A stretch of 64,000 nt of DNA from Leptolyngbya sp. CCY15150 (GTDB taxonomy: Bacteria > Cyanobacteriota > Cyanobacteriia > RECH01): positions 61,308-125,307 of the forward strand of contig NZ_JACSWB010000141.1 of NCBI RefSeq assembly GCF_016888135.1, written 5' to 3'. The notes under the pieces were generated by a model. The model saw only the letters and a program-made list of their open reading frames with translations, had not been told where the DNA came from and did not search any database. Both the position numbers and the translations under genes were made by a program. This document shows, piece after piece, positions 10,446-18,222 of the stretch. How positions within the stretch are numbered: position 1 is the first letter of the stretch; each line of letters opens with the position of its first letter.

Positions 10446-11348
10446 TCAGAATTCAGGGATGACGATGTGGCGCGATCGCCCCGCATAATGCTCATACAAG
10501 ACTTTGGTGGAGACCCTAGCGAGATAGCTGACATCCGCAACACTAAGATGATTCAGCGCTTCGGTAATCCACGTGTGTCTAGCATGATATTGAGATAGAT
10601 AGAAGGCAACTAGACCCCGCTTCACCAAATCTTCAACGGTGGGTCTCCAGTACCTTGTTTGAAAATTGGTGTAGTTGAACCGCGTGCCGGTTCTGCTTTT
10701 GAACACCAGCTCGTCCCGCGCTGCGCCCTGGCGTTGCTCCGTCAGCAGGTTGATTAACCGGGGGTTGCAGGGGAACCGCGTAATCTTGCGGTTCTTGGTG
10801 GATTGAGCCTCGGCCATGTCGCTGGGGTGGGCGACGGCGAACAGGATTTCTGAGCAGTCGATGGAGATGTGTTCCCATCGCAACGCGGCGGCCTCTTCAG
10901 GCCTGCACCCTGTCCAGAAGAGGAACTTTACCCAAGGTTCATAGAACGGATGGGTGAGTTCAAACTCTCTGATAATCACGTCCCGCTCTTTGATGGAGAA
11001 GGCGGCCCACGCCTTCTCCGAGTGCTTGGGTAGTCTGATTTGCTTCTGCAGCCCCTCGAAGGGATTGCGGATCATAAGGTCACTTTCCATGGCCCACCTA
11101 CAACATGCGTTCAACTGGACTAAGGTTCTACGGGCTGTCTCTGCTGAGTAGTGCTCCATAAGCCAGTCCCGGACGGCGATCGCCGTTTCTAGGCGGGGTG
11201 ACACTTTGCGGAGCACGATTAGTCGTTTCCCAAACTTGGCGTAATCCCTCAGATAGGTGCTGGGTGCGAGCTGGGGACGCTTGAAGTCTGCGTATTTCTC
11301 CCACACGTAAGACAGCCGATACAGGTCAACCGCTCTTTTCTTCACCAC
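10446..11348 (-). CDS. int: Tyrosine-recombinase integrase
   Basis: 300 aa. The N-terminal SAM-like core-binding region covers ~1-110. The catalytic domain has box I Arg (WTGCRPEEAAALRW, R149), a candidate Lys at 185-188, box II YHARHTW (R257, with Tyr254 where His is more common) and the nucleophile in LYEHYAG (Y288). It is transcribed toward the tRNA and stops 41 bp from the attL edge, the classic arrangement for tRNA-integrating elements. Its first 23 bp overlap the end of the replication gene, so the two are probably co-transcribed. It should catalyse recombination between the 44-bp repeats. The usual Gly-His of the region before the nucleophile reads LARVS, so the family is divergent. 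Confidence 0.92.
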   Translation of the reverse strand: MVKKRAVDLYRLSYVWEKYADFKRPQLAPSTYLRDYAKFGKRLIVLRKVSPRLETAIAVRDWLMEHYSAETARRTLVQLNACCRWAMESDLMIRNPFEGLQKQIRLPKHSEKAWAAFSIKERDVIIREFELTHPFYEPWVKFLFWTGCRPEEAAALRWEHISIDCSEILFAVAHPSDMAEAQSTKNRKITRFPCNPRLINLLTEQRQGAARDELVFKSRTGTRFNYTNFQTRYWRPTVEDLVKRGLVAFYLSQYHARHTWITEALNHLSVADVSYLARVSTKVLYEHYAGRSRHIVIPEF

Positions 11349-13554
11349 GTTGTAGCAACTTCAAGTTAGACAAACTCAGCACCTCTGGTATGGCCCAGCC
11401 CTCAAGTTGGATGCTGGCCGCTAGCTCACTCACTTCTATAATCCGTCCTGTTTTGCCGTGATGCGGCCCAGCTTGTAATTCAACAACGTCACCGGTGTTG
11501 AATAGTGTTGAATAGTTGTTGAATAGGCGAAACCCTTGCTCTGTATGGTCTTCAGGGTTATAGTCAACAGAATTTAGTTTTTCGTCAGAAGCATCTAATT
11601 CAGAAAGTACTTTTTCGTCACCCCCTAGTAAAAAATTATTTTGTTGACTATAGCCTGTATCGCTTTTCACATCTTCGTTTGAGCTATTCAACACGCTATT
11701 CAACTGTTGACTAGTGTTGAATATAGCAAGTGAGTATGTATACTTACGCCGTGAGCCGCGTTTGATGACGCGATCGCCTGCATTGTCTGACGTCTGAAGT
11801 CTCGAAAGCTGTGTGTAGAGCGACTTCTTGTCAATTCCTGTCGCTTCGTAAAGCTGTTCAATTGATGCTTCTCCACTTAGTTTTAGATAGTCAACAATTT
11901 GGTCTTTCTGCGTCATGTTTTGAACCGGTGACCATTTTCCAATCAACTTCCATTCGAGGGTTTTGGCATCCAAAACTACCTTGAGGTCATGCTTGCCCCA
12001 GCCATTTTCACAAACCAGCCGATAACTCCTGTCGGATGCGGCCAGAACCATGCTTCCTCTACAGACGGCTCGGATGGCGCTGCTGCCTCGGATTGTGTCA
12101 AATAGGTCTACCTTGTCGGCCGTTTCGGCGTTGACCTTGCCTGTGTGGTGGACGAGCACCACACAGCAGTCTAGGGAGATGGCTAGGTCTTGCAGCGGAT
12201 CCAATACGGCGCTCATCTCCGCTGACGATTCGTTGACGTTTGAGTCCTTAACCCGGCTCAAGGTATCAATTACGATTAAACGCAGGTCGTCTATCTCTGC
12301 TGCGATCTCCGCTAGGTGTGGTAGCTCCGATAGCTTGAACTTGGGTAGCCAAACGATGGGGAGCCCCCGTTCCCACCCTTGGGCCTGCTGTCGCTCTCGG
12401 ATTTTGCCTGGGCTGTCTTCAATCTCAACGAACAGGACAGTGCCTTGTGTGGTGGGACGGCTGAGAAACTCGCTGCCGGTTGCGACGGCGTGGGCCAGGG
12501 TCATGGCTAACAGGGTCTTGCCTGTTCGGGCCCCAGCAGCTAACAGGAACAGTTCATTCTGGGTCAGGATGTCGGGAACCAACCATTCTGTATATTCAGG
12601 GGCGGTGTCGATTAACTCGTCATTGGTTAGCAGGCGATCGCGTAGTGGATTGTTGCTCTGCTTTTGTGGTGGTGGCTGCGTGGCTGCCGCTGCCGCTGCT
12701 CTAAAGTCAGCAAGGGGAAACTCGTTGAGCAGTGCATCTGATACGTCCCAGCCTTTTGGGGCATCCTCGTTCGATGGAACTATCGCGATCGCTGCACGGT
12801 CTCCTAGTGCCCTGGCTACCTTCTCCGCTCCATCTTTGCCTGCTTTGTCTAGGTCATAGAACACCGTCACGTTGCCGATCAGTTTGTCTAGCTCTGCCTG
12901 TGGTGGCACCGATCCAGCACCACAGTTGAAGCAGGCGACCGCCGTCTCGGTGTCTTTCTTGTGGTCTAATTCATCGGCTAGGACGATGGCGTCCCATTCC
13001 CCTTCACATAGCCACGTTTGCCTGGCCTGCTTGGGTTTCCGTGTAAACCAGGTGAGCGGAGGGATGCCCCATTGCTTCCATGGTGAATACTCGGGGTCTG
13101 CTGAGAGAAGGTCTGCCCATGGTGCCAGTCTTTTCTTGACGTAGAAGCCGTCGCCGGCAGGGAACGGTATCCCGATCGCTTCCACCGTCTTCTTGCCCAC
13201 CTTGGCGCGATACAGCCCTAACTGGTGCCGCTCGATATTTTCCTCGAAGATGGTGCGATCTTTCAGCCAATCTAGGGGCAACTTGCTAGCCAGCAACTCC
13301 TTTGTGGCCCGCTCCACCGTTTCCCGGCTGGACAATGCTGAGCGCTTGCCCGTGAGATTGGCGGGGGTCTGTTTCGCCTTCGGTATTCCGATCGCTGCTC
13401 TGATTTGCTCGGTGGTGCAACCCCGAAAGCATTTGTAGGCTCCACTGTCTGGGTCGATACTGAGCGCTCGCCCTTTAGCCTGCTCCTGGTCGCAGTGGGG
13501 ACAGTGGGCCCGTCCTGTGCTCGTGAACTGGACGTGGTCTCGAATGTCGAACAT
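11326..13554 (-). CDS. Primase-like zinc-finger/Toprim plus RecA-like helicase replication protein
   Basis: 742 aa from the ATG at 13554, which has GAGAGGA just upstream; an ATG 15 bp earlier lacks this. A zinc finger (CPHC...CFRGC) covers ~18-46. A Toprim region follows, with CEGEWDA (~184) and a YDLDKAG acidic pair (~235). A RecA/RepA-like ATPase has Walker A GARTGKT (~341-347), Walker B LIVIDTLSRV (~426) and LVHHTGK (~467). Then come a winged-helix region, a polar linker and a KOW-like end (GDVVELQAGPHHGKTGRIIE). It would prime and unwind DNA for autonomous replication of the excised element. The HTH and KOW-like tails are unusual for this family. Confidence 0.85.
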   Translation of the reverse strand: MFDIRDHVQFTSTGRAHCPHCDQEQAKGRALSIDPDSGAYKCFRGCTTEQIRAAIGIPKAKQTPANLTGKRSALSSRETVERATKELLASKLPLDWLKDRTIFEENIERHQLGLYRAKVGKKTVEAIGIPFPAGDGFYVKKRLAPWADLLSADPEYSPWKQWGIPPLTWFTRKPKQARQTWLCEGEWDAIVLADELDHKKDTETAVACFNCGAGSVPPQAELDKLIGNVTVFYDLDKAGKDGAEKVARALGDRAAIAIVPSNEDAPKGWDVSDALLNEFPLADFRAAAAAATQPPPQKQSNNPLRDRLLTNDELIDTAPEYTEWLVPDILTQNELFLLAAGARTGKTLLAMTLAHAVATGSEFLSRPTTQGTVLFVEIEDSPGKIRERQQAQGWERGLPIVWLPKFKLSELPHLAEIAAEIDDLRLIVIDTLSRVKDSNVNESSAEMSAVLDPLQDLAISLDCCVVLVHHTGKVNAETADKVDLFDTIRGSSAIRAVCRGSMVLAASDRSYRLVCENGWGKHDLKVVLDAKTLEWKLIGKWSPVQNMTQKDQIVDYLKLSGEASIEQLYEATGIDKKSLYTQLSRLQTSDNAGDRVIKRGSRRKYTYSLAIFNTSQQLNSVLNSSNEDVKSDTGYSQQNNFLLGGDEKVLSELDASDEKLNSVDYNPEDHTEQGFRLFNNYSTLFNTGDVVELQAGPHHGKTGRIIEVSELAASIQLEGWAIPEVLSLSNLKLLQRGEEKSG

Positions 13555-13627
13555 GCTTTCCTCTCTCATTCTTTTTGGATCAAATGATCCTTGCTTGCCA
13601 AGCCATCAAGCCTGACGATTTAGTAAT

Positions 13628-13653
13628 CGCAGGGTGATGGCCGTCACCCTGCG
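13628..13653. repeat. Perfect 10-bp inverted repeat upstream of replication gene
   Basis: CGCAGGGTGA and its exact complement are separated by 6 nt. It lies in the divergent promoter region between the helicase gene and xre. It contains GGTGA/TCACC, partly resembling the GTGACA units at 15.8-16.0 kb. Could be a binding site or a leader hairpin of the leftward transcript. Confidence 0.6.
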
Positions 13654-13669
13654 TTGAAGTCGAGTCAAG

Positions 13670-13737
13670 CCGTAAATCTGATTACGGTTAAGACTACCTT
13701 ACCGTAAGCTGATTTACGGGTAAAGTGGTTTACGGTA
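13670..13737. promoter_or_regulatory. Operator array, five TTTACGG/CCGTAAA-type sites
   Basis: Five copies of a CCGTAA core (either strand), at ~13670, 13682, 13699, 13711 and 13729, spaced 15-17 bp, fill the gap just before the xre start. The best copies are TTACCGTAAG and TTTACGGTA. The same core forms an 11-bp inverted repeat downstream of xre. The likely ligand is the Xre protein, acting on both its own promoter and the leftward replication/integrase promoter. Confidence 0.7.
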
Positions 13738-13739
13738 GA

Positions 13740-13967
13740 ATGAGTGAAAATGAAGGAGTACGGAGGTCTAGCTTGGTCTTACTTAGACAGCAAAAAGAAT
13801 TGACCCAGGAGGACTTGGCTAAGGCTCTTGGGGTTACCGATCACACTATTCGGAATTGGGAGAAGGGGCGAGCCGAGCCTAGGCTAACGATCAAACAGGT
13901 CAAGGCACTGTGCAAGGTTCTGGAATGTGAGCTAAATGAGCTTCCAGATACGTTTGGCCCGGCATAA
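13740..13967 (+). CDS. Xre-family transcriptional repressor
   Basis: 75 aa from the ATG at 13740; the frame opens 15 bp earlier with a codon inside the operator array, which is less likely. One helix-turn-helix domain: LRQQKELTQEDLAKALGVTD as the first helices, HTIRNWEKGRAEP as recognition helix and turn. This is essentially a stand-alone Cro/CI-like DNA-binding domain with no oligomerisation or protease domain. The gene is flanked by repeated CCGTAA-core sites and followed by a strong terminator. It probably controls the lysogeny-like switch of the element. Recognition of those sites is inferred from position only. Confidence 0.88.
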   Translation: MSENEGVRRSSLVLLRQQKELTQEDLAKALGVTDHTIRNWEKGRAEPRLTIKQVKALCKVLECELNELPDTFGPA

Positions 13968-13982
13968 CATCATCACTGGACA

Positions 13983-14014
13983 AGGGGGAGTATACCTATC
14001 CCCCTCTTTTTTTT
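13983..14014 (+). terminator. Rho-independent terminator after xre
   Basis: AGGGGGA and TCCCCCT pair across a 9-nt loop, followed by CTTTTTTTT. It lies 15 bp after the xre stop. Confidence 0.85.
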
Positions 14015-14018
14015 GCAA

Positions 14019-14062
14019 TGTACCGTAAATTAATTGACGCGTAAAACACTTTACGGTACATT
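14019..14062 (+). promoter_or_regulatory. Promoter framed by 11-bp inverted operators
   Basis: TGTACCGTAAA (14019-14029) and its exact complement (14050-14060) frame a 20-nt spacer. A TTGACG (14034-14039) with a 17-bp spacer to TACATT (14057-14062) gives a sigma-70-like promoter overlapped by the right operator. It should drive the small-gene cluster rightward and be repressed by the neighbouring Xre protein (inference). Confidence 0.65.
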
Positions 14063-14136
14063 GATCTCATGGGGGAACAAACGCCCCACGAACCTTGAAA
14101 ATTTGGAGATACCTCATGAACCTCTAAGCACTACTC

Positions 14137-14439
14137 GTGTCCGCTGGCTCACAGTTTCTGGCTCAAGCTATGGCTAATCCAGAAGCACTTATGGGTTTTT
14201 TGAACGCAGCAGGATGCCATACAGCACCTGATGTGGCACAAGATGCCCTAGATGCTTACAAGGCTGGTCACCTAACCCGCGACCAGGCGTTACGGATTAT
14301 TTCCGTTGCCCTAGAACAGCCCACCGCCAAGCCCAGGACGACTCCCCAGCAGGACATCGATGAGCTACTACGGGTTGCCAAAGCAACCTACCAGTCTCCG
14401 CCAGAGCTTGAAGCGATTCGTCGTTCTGTCGGCTGGTAA
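14137..14439 (+). CDS. Small element protein with stop codon at codon 4 of its apparent original frame
   Basis: 100 aa if started at GTG 14137. A proper start (ATG 14116, preceded by GGAGAT) lies in the same frame, but codon 4 is TAA (14125-14127). The ancestral protein probably began at 14116 and either is now dead at its N-terminus or is re-initiated at the GTG. The sequence (GSQFLAQAMANPEALMGFLNAAG region, then QDALDAYKAGHLTRDQALRI) is helical and Ala-rich; no family recognised. It is the first gene after the operator-flanked promoter. It could be a pseudogene, a re-initiation-controlled gene, or a short peptide-coding leader. Confidence 0.55.
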   Translation: MSAGSQFLAQAMANPEALMGFLNAAGCHTAPDVAQDALDAYKAGHLTRDQALRIISVALEQPTAKPRTTPQQDIDELLRVAKATYQSPPELEAIRRSVGW

Positions 14440-14594
14440 AAACACAGCTCCCCTCCTGGGGCGCTTCACCAATTTACAAAGAGCCAACGAGGATTAGTGC
14501 CCCTTCGTCAATCCTGGAATAACAGCACTCTCCGAAAAGACGGAACAAAAGGATGGCTCCAGGAGGGCGACGCTCTACAGTCGCATCCCTCTCA

Positions 14595-14629
14595 CCCCCG
14601 GCACCTGCTCACTCGCCGGGGGCTTTCTC
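14595..14629 (+). terminator. GC-rich hairpin terminator
   Basis: CCCCCGGC (14595-14602) pairs with GCCGGGGG (14615-14622), followed by CTTTCTC. A second hairpin, AACCGGGG (14637-14644) with CCCCGGTT (14661-14668), follows and may insulate the next gene's leader. Confidence 0.65.
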
Positions 14630-14700
14630 ATAAGAAAACCGGGGGCACTGCCAAGTAACACCCCGGTTCTACTCCCAATGAATTAAGGAGATACCCAATT

Positions 14701-14985
14701 ATGGCTAAAGGTTGGAAAGGATTCTTCGGTGAGGACAAGATGTCTGATGACGACTGGGGCGATCGCGCTGCTCGTGTCGCCGTTGATCAATTCAACATGA
14801 TTCCCACTGAACAGTCCGTTACCGATGATGAAAACACCCCTACCTATGGCGTCTATAATGACGACTATAGTGAGCAGGAGCACAAAGATGCTAATCGATG
14901 GTTTGAAGAAGACCCTGAACAGTTTGATGAACAAGCTAGGGGTGTGGAAGCTCTGTATAAATGTCAGACAGGAGATGTTACGTAG
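14701..14985 (+). CDS. Acidic small hypothetical protein of the element
   Basis: 94 aa and strongly acidic. Starts MAKGWKGFFGEDK, then a region rich in Asp/Glu (NDDYSEQEHKDANRWFEEDPEQFDEQ). No membrane segment and no recognised family. The start has AAGGAG about 10 nt upstream inside a leader (GGAGATACCC) that resembles the leader of the gene before it. The charge and size recall phage anti-host or DNA-mimic proteins, but this is speculation. Flanked by hairpins on both sides, so it may be an independent transcription unit. Confidence 0.6.
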   Translation: MAKGWKGFFGEDKMSDDDWGDRAARVAVDQFNMIPTEQSVTDDENTPTYGVYNDDYSEQEHKDANRWFEEDPEQFDEQARGVEALYKCQTGDVT

Positions 14986-15082
14986 GGCTGGATTGAAAAG
15001 CCCAGCACCGATTCAAGCTCGTCTCCGATATCTCAAGGCAAAGGGACAAATTTAAGCTTTTCGACTCAACTCTAGAGGTTCA

Positions 15083-15110
15083 CCCCCGGTCAACATTGGC
15101 TGGGGTTTTC
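15083..15110 (+). terminator. Hairpin terminator after the acidic small gene
   Basis: CCCC...GGGG stem with inner GTCAA/TTGGC pairing, followed by TTTTC. A further bulged hairpin (15126-15161, GCCTCAGGG arms) lies just before the next ribosome-binding site. Confidence 0.55.
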
Positions 15111-15183
15111 TGTTTCCAATTAAAAGCCTCAGGGACACTATCCACGTGTCTCCCCTGAGGCACTCACAAGGAGTATATCCATC

Positions 15184-15426
15184 ATGACTGAAATTTCAGA
15201 CTCATCAACAATCCCCGGCAAGAATTTTATCGGGGATGTCGATCGTGTTGTCGTTGAAGAACTCGCCGACGAAGTCACGCAAATCGCCCTTTTGCAATAC
15301 TACCGAGTCACAGGGAATAAGAATCCTTCCCCTGAGGTGGTGCTAGAGATTGCAAAAACATCTGTTGTGGCATGTCTCCCCCTAGCAGGTTTAATCACTC
15401 GTCTGCAAGCTGGGGGTGAACAGTAA
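15184..15426 (+). CDS. Small hypothetical protein of the element
   Basis: 80 aa, starting at an ATG preceded by AAGGAG about 9 nt upstream. Predicted helical, with a central run DVDRVVVEELADEVTQIALLQYY and a hydrophobic end (VVACLPLAGLITRL) that is too short for a clear membrane helix. No family recognised. Its stop overlaps the next start by one base (TAATG), so the two small proteins are probably made together and may interact. Confidence 0.6.
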   Translation: MTEISDSSTIPGKNFIGDVDRVVVEELADEVTQIALLQYYRVTGNKNPSPEVVLEIAKTSVVACLPLAGLITRLQAGGEQ

Positions 15427-15725
15427 TGGTCGTAAGTTTCAAACGAGTAGACAACCCAGCCACCCAGGCCGTCGAGACGCTAAGCCGAACTGTTGACCGA
15501 ATTAACACCCTTGAGAGCTGCATTCAAGACCTTTGGTTCTATCTAGACCGGGTCAAAATCTCTAGAGACGTGCTCAAGGATTCTTTACACAAGAGCGAAG
15601 ATCGCGAAATCAGCCAAGAAGCCCTGGCATGGATGATGGAGGCCGTCGTTAATAGCTTGTCCGATAGTCTAAAGACCTGTGACCAAATCATAGAGGACAG
15701 CGACGTCAAAGAAAGAGGGTCTTAA
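15426..15725 (+). CDS. Small coiled-coil hypothetical protein of the element
   Basis: 99 aa, translationally coupled to the preceding gene. Heptad-like stretches (AVETLSRTVDRINTLESCIQDL, and later MMEAVVNSLSDSLKTCDQIIED, each quoted only as pattern) suggest a helical, oligomerising protein. No catalytic motif, signal or membrane segment. It is the last rightward gene before the iteron-like region and convergent to the structural operon. Confidence 0.6.
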   Translation: MVVSFKRVDNPATQAVETLSRTVDRINTLESCIQDLWFYLDRVKISRDVLKDSLHKSEDREISQEALAWMMEAVVNSLSDSLKTCDQIIEDSDVKERGS

Positions 15726-15805
15726 CCCCATGGTGTCATCGTGAATTCACAGGAATTTCATGGTATTTCGCTGTGAACTTCGTAGGGGATTCCTGATGAT
15801 TTCAC

Positions 15806-15973
15806 TGTCACCCTGTCACCCGCTCATTTGTCCTGATTTTACCTGGGAATGTGGATGTGGTGACACCCGGTGACAGCGAGGCTCAAACCCTGTCACCACC
15901 TGAGTGACACCCGGTGACACCCCCCTGTCACCGCCCAAGTGACACCCGGTGACAGGTGACAGCCACGGTGACA
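15806..15973. repeat. Iteron-like cluster: twelve GTGACA units, three 16-bp repeats
   Basis: Twelve GTGACA/TGTCAC hexamers lie within 168 bp. The 16-mer GTGACACCCGGTGACA occurs exactly at 15860-15875, 15904-15919 and 15939-15954, with reverse-oriented TGTCACC units between. The region is non-coding and sits between two convergent transcription units of the element. Arrays of this kind are typical of replication origins or multi-site protein binding; the element encodes a replication helicase but its origin is otherwise unseen. Confidence 0.75.
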
Positions 15974-16032
15974 CCCTTTCCATCAGGTATACTGAGCCTA
16001 GAGGTCTTCATGAGACCCAATATTCAAGGTTA

Positions 16033-16060
16033 AACCCCGGGCATTGCCCGGGGTTATTTT
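16033..16060 (+). terminator. Rho-independent terminator after the iteron region
   Basis: AACCCCGGGC and its exact complement with a 3-nt loop, followed by ATTTT. It separates the rightward small genes from the end of the leftward operon and may serve both directions. Confidence 0.8.
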
Positions 16061-16190
16061 ATGCCTGGACTAGGTTTGGACTAAATGAAGAAAGAGGGGG
16101 TGCCTTCTTGCGAAGATACCCCCTCTTATTGCGATGGTGGAGAACGCAATAATCAGTGTTTGAGGCTTGGTTAATTGCGTGTGAAGCAAC

Positions 16191-16487
16191 TCACCGCTTA
16201 CCCCGTCCGATGGTGTTGTCTCCCATTTTAGCCATGAGATACACCTTAATCTCAGTCATGGTGCTGTTCATGGTGTCGATGCGATTGCTCAGGCGGCTAA
16301 GGTGCTCTTCAGTGAACTTGTCCTGGTCTGCAATGCCCTGGGCCAACTGGGCGATCGAGCTGCGGATGTGGTTAAAGTCGCGTTCCGATGCGTACTGTTT
16401 ACGCACCGTGGAGCGATACCAAGCGATCGCCCCACTGATGGTGGCCACCAGTCCCATCAGGATTGAAGCGTAGCTTAGTAACTCCAT
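16191..16487 (-). CDS. Small membrane-anchored coiled-coil protein, last gene of structural operon (holin-like?)
   Basis: 98 aa. One N-terminal hydrophobic helix (~4-23, LLSYASILMGLVATISGAIA), a basic patch (YRSTVRKQY), then a coiled coil (~38-85). GGAGG sits just upstream of its ATG, 2 bp after the previous stop. Phage XhlA/holin-associated proteins have a coiled coil plus a membrane anchor of similar size, though usually in the reverse order, so a lysis role is only possible. It could equally anchor a fibre in the membrane. Confidence 0.65.
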   Translation of the reverse strand: MELLSYASILMGLVATISGAIAWYRSTVRKQYASERDFNHIRSSIAQLAQGIADQDKFTEEHLSRLSNRIDTMNSTMTEIKVYLMAKMGDNTIGRGKR

Positions 16488-16489
16488 CG

Positions 16490-16858
16490 CTATCCTCCAA
16501 TGGGTCGAATGATTCCTGTTCCTTCATCAATCGAGCAGGTACACCCAGGGTAGTAAATCACGGCTGTTGGGACGAAAATAGTTTCAGATTCATCTAACTG
16601 AAAACCCTTCTGTTGAGAGCTTACAGACGTGAAGCGATCGAAAGCATGATATTGAGTGATGCCTTGTTGGTGGCAAAATGCGCCCCAGCGTCTGAGCTGA
16701 CGTGGCTTGGCTTGCCAGTGTAACAGGGTGTAGTCCCCAGTCAGGTTGAATTCTTCAATAATGGGCTCGAAGTTGAGCCGCAAAATGAAGTCTGGTATCG
16801 ACTGGTAGCTTAAGGAAAACTTGAAGCGATCGTATTTTCTGATTTCGAGCTGTTCCAT
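16490..16858 (-). CDS. Unknown protein of the structural operon
   Basis: 122 aa. Its ATG directly abuts the previous gene's stop (TAAATG). Aromatic-rich beta-type sequence (YDRFKFSLSYQSIPDFILRL, IFVPTAVIYYPGCTCS). No signal peptide, membrane helix or known motif. Position between the collagen-like fibre and the membrane protein suggests a small structural or assembly role. Not recognised. Confidence 0.6.
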   Translation of the reverse strand: MEQLEIRKYDRFKFSLSYQSIPDFILRLNFEPIIEEFNLTGDYTLLHWQAKPRQLRRWGAFCHQQGITQYHAFDRFTSVSSQQKGFQLDESETIFVPTAVIYYPGCTCSIDEGTGIIRPIGG

Positions 16859-17674
16859 TTAAAGTGCCCTTCCTACCGCGAATACATCAAGGGTTGCAGT
16901 GTCTCCAGTTCCAAAGTTTGAGTTGTCATCAGAGTTCAGAACATACGTCACAGCATTTGGGCTGAGAGTTGTTCTTCTCAAGATTGATAGATTTCGATTG
17001 TTGATCGAAAGGTTCAAGTCCACTAGTTCATGAAAAACTCTGGGGTTGAAGAGAAAGCCAAAGGATCTCGTTGTACTGGAAAAGTCAAACGTCCAGGTGC
17101 CCGTTAGTGCAGCATCGCTGGAATAGGTGAGCGTAATGGTGTCCATGAGGATTTCCACGTTTCCCACGGACACCCCATCGCTGCCACCGCCCAGCGGCAC
17201 ATATTCAAGGCTTGGCGGATCGCCGGGGCCGTCAAACTCCGCATTGGTTCGTGCATAAACACCCTGTCTGTCAACCGTCCGCCATGCCGTAGGCGCGTCT
17301 CCGACAGACTCAAGGTCAGTCAGCCAGGTGTATTCACCGGGCGGCCCAGTTTCACCCTGAATCCCTTGTATCCCCTGAATGCCCTGGATACCTTGCGGGC
17401 CTGGGTCGCCTTGTGGGCCAGCGGGCCCCTGTGGGCCAACCTCCCCTTGCTCACCCTGCGGGCCCGGCTCTCCCTCAATGGTGGCAGGGTCAACGTAGTA
17501 AAACGTGCCATTGGGTTCTATCGCCATCAGTCGCTGAGCTGGGGGATAGTTCCTTGGAAACGTGAAATAGAGGTCGGCAACCTCGGGATAGGGAAAATAC
17601 AGATTCACAAAGCGTCCGTATCGTTCGGCGCGAATCTGACCGGTAAACAAGACATCAGTGTGTTTGGGGCTCAT
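16859..17674 (-). CDS. Collagen-like fibre protein
   Basis: 271 aa. N-terminal beta domain (~1-65), about 15 Gly-X-Y triplets (~68-113, including an exact GIQ run), then a beta-rich C-terminal domain (~115-271). Collagen-like stalks between an attachment head and a tip domain are common in phage tail fibres and some bacterial surface proteins. It overlaps the upstream gene by 4 bp (ATGA). The triplet run contains nearly identical repeats prone to length change. Likely forms a trimeric fibre; no secretion signal is seen, which favours a virion part over a secreted host protein. Confidence 0.75.
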   Translation of the reverse strand: MSPKHTDVLFTGQIRAERYGRFVNLYFPYPEVADLYFTFPRNYPPAQRLMAIEPNGTFYYVDPATIEGEPGPQGEQGEVGPQGPAGPQGDPGPQGIQGIQGIQGIQGETGPPGEYTWLTDLESVGDAPTAWRTVDRQGVYARTNAEFDGPGDPPSLEYVPLGGGSDGVSVGNVEILMDTITLTYSSDAALTGTWTFDFSSTTRSFGFLFNPRVFHELVDLNLSINNRNLSILRRTTLSPNAVTYVLNSDDNSNFGTGDTATLDVFAVGRAL

Positions 17675-18222
17675 GCGATCCTCACTGTGTAGGTTCCAGT
17701 AATGGGGGGAGAGTCCAGGATTGGGGTGAAGTCGAGCAGGACTGTATTCTCAGTCGGGCTGCTGATCGTTGCCCGGTCAGTCAGCTTGGCTTCACCGTCG
17801 TAGAGCTGGACGATGGGAAAGTTTTTACCCAGGCCGTGAACGATGGTGATCATGTTGGCGGTCAGGTCAGCGGCTACGAACTGCTCCACGTATTCAGCGC
17901 TGGATGAGTTGTCCGACTCGTTGATCACATACATCTGCATCGCAACCTGATAGGGCGTGGCAAGGTATGCCTTAAGGGTCAATCCGGTCTGCCCTAACTC
18001 GGAGGGAATCCGGATAGCGTCCTTCGTATCGGCGATCGCCTCATACAAGGTGCGTTCACCCAGCGCGGGCAACACTACCTTGATCGCCAAGCTGATTTCA
18101 TAGCCCTCATCCACTCCCAGGGTGGGCGTAGCGAAAACTAGGAAGTCAGCGTTTACGAACTCATCACTAGCCGTTGGCAATCCGGCTAGGGTGAGCCCGT
18201 CGAATATCTGCGTGATGGTCAC
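17671..18222 (-). CDS. Fibre- or baseplate-like structural protein
   Basis: 183 aa, started at GTG within a GTGA overlap with the upstream gene. The C-terminal half carries a pattern seen in phage fibre and baseplate modules: MITIVHGLGKNFPIVQLYDG, then NTVLLDFTP and TGTYTVRIA at the end. The N-terminal half is also beta-rich. Probably part of the same fibre or vertex complex as its neighbours. The family link is by motif only and not certain. Confidence 0.65.
   Translation of the reverse strand: MTITQIFDGLTLAGLPTASDEFVNADFLVFATPTLGVDEGYEISLAIKVVLPALGERTLYEAIADTKDAIRIPSELGQTGLTLKAYLATPYQVAMQMYVINESDNSSSAEYVEQFVAADLTANMITIVHGLGKNFPIVQLYDGEAKLTDRATISSPTENTVLLDFTPILDSPPITGTYTVRIA

Noticed and set aside
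14825..15055. 76-codon ORF overlapping the acidic small gene
   Set aside because: Out of frame within a gene that has a better ribosome site; Met/Ser/Lys-rich and without pattern. Its last 26 codons from an ATG near 14975 could be a tiny gene, but support is too weak.
15949..16152. 67-codon rightward ORF over the GTGACA cluster
   Set aside because: It begins inside the repeat array and crosses a strong terminator; the sequence is not protein-like.
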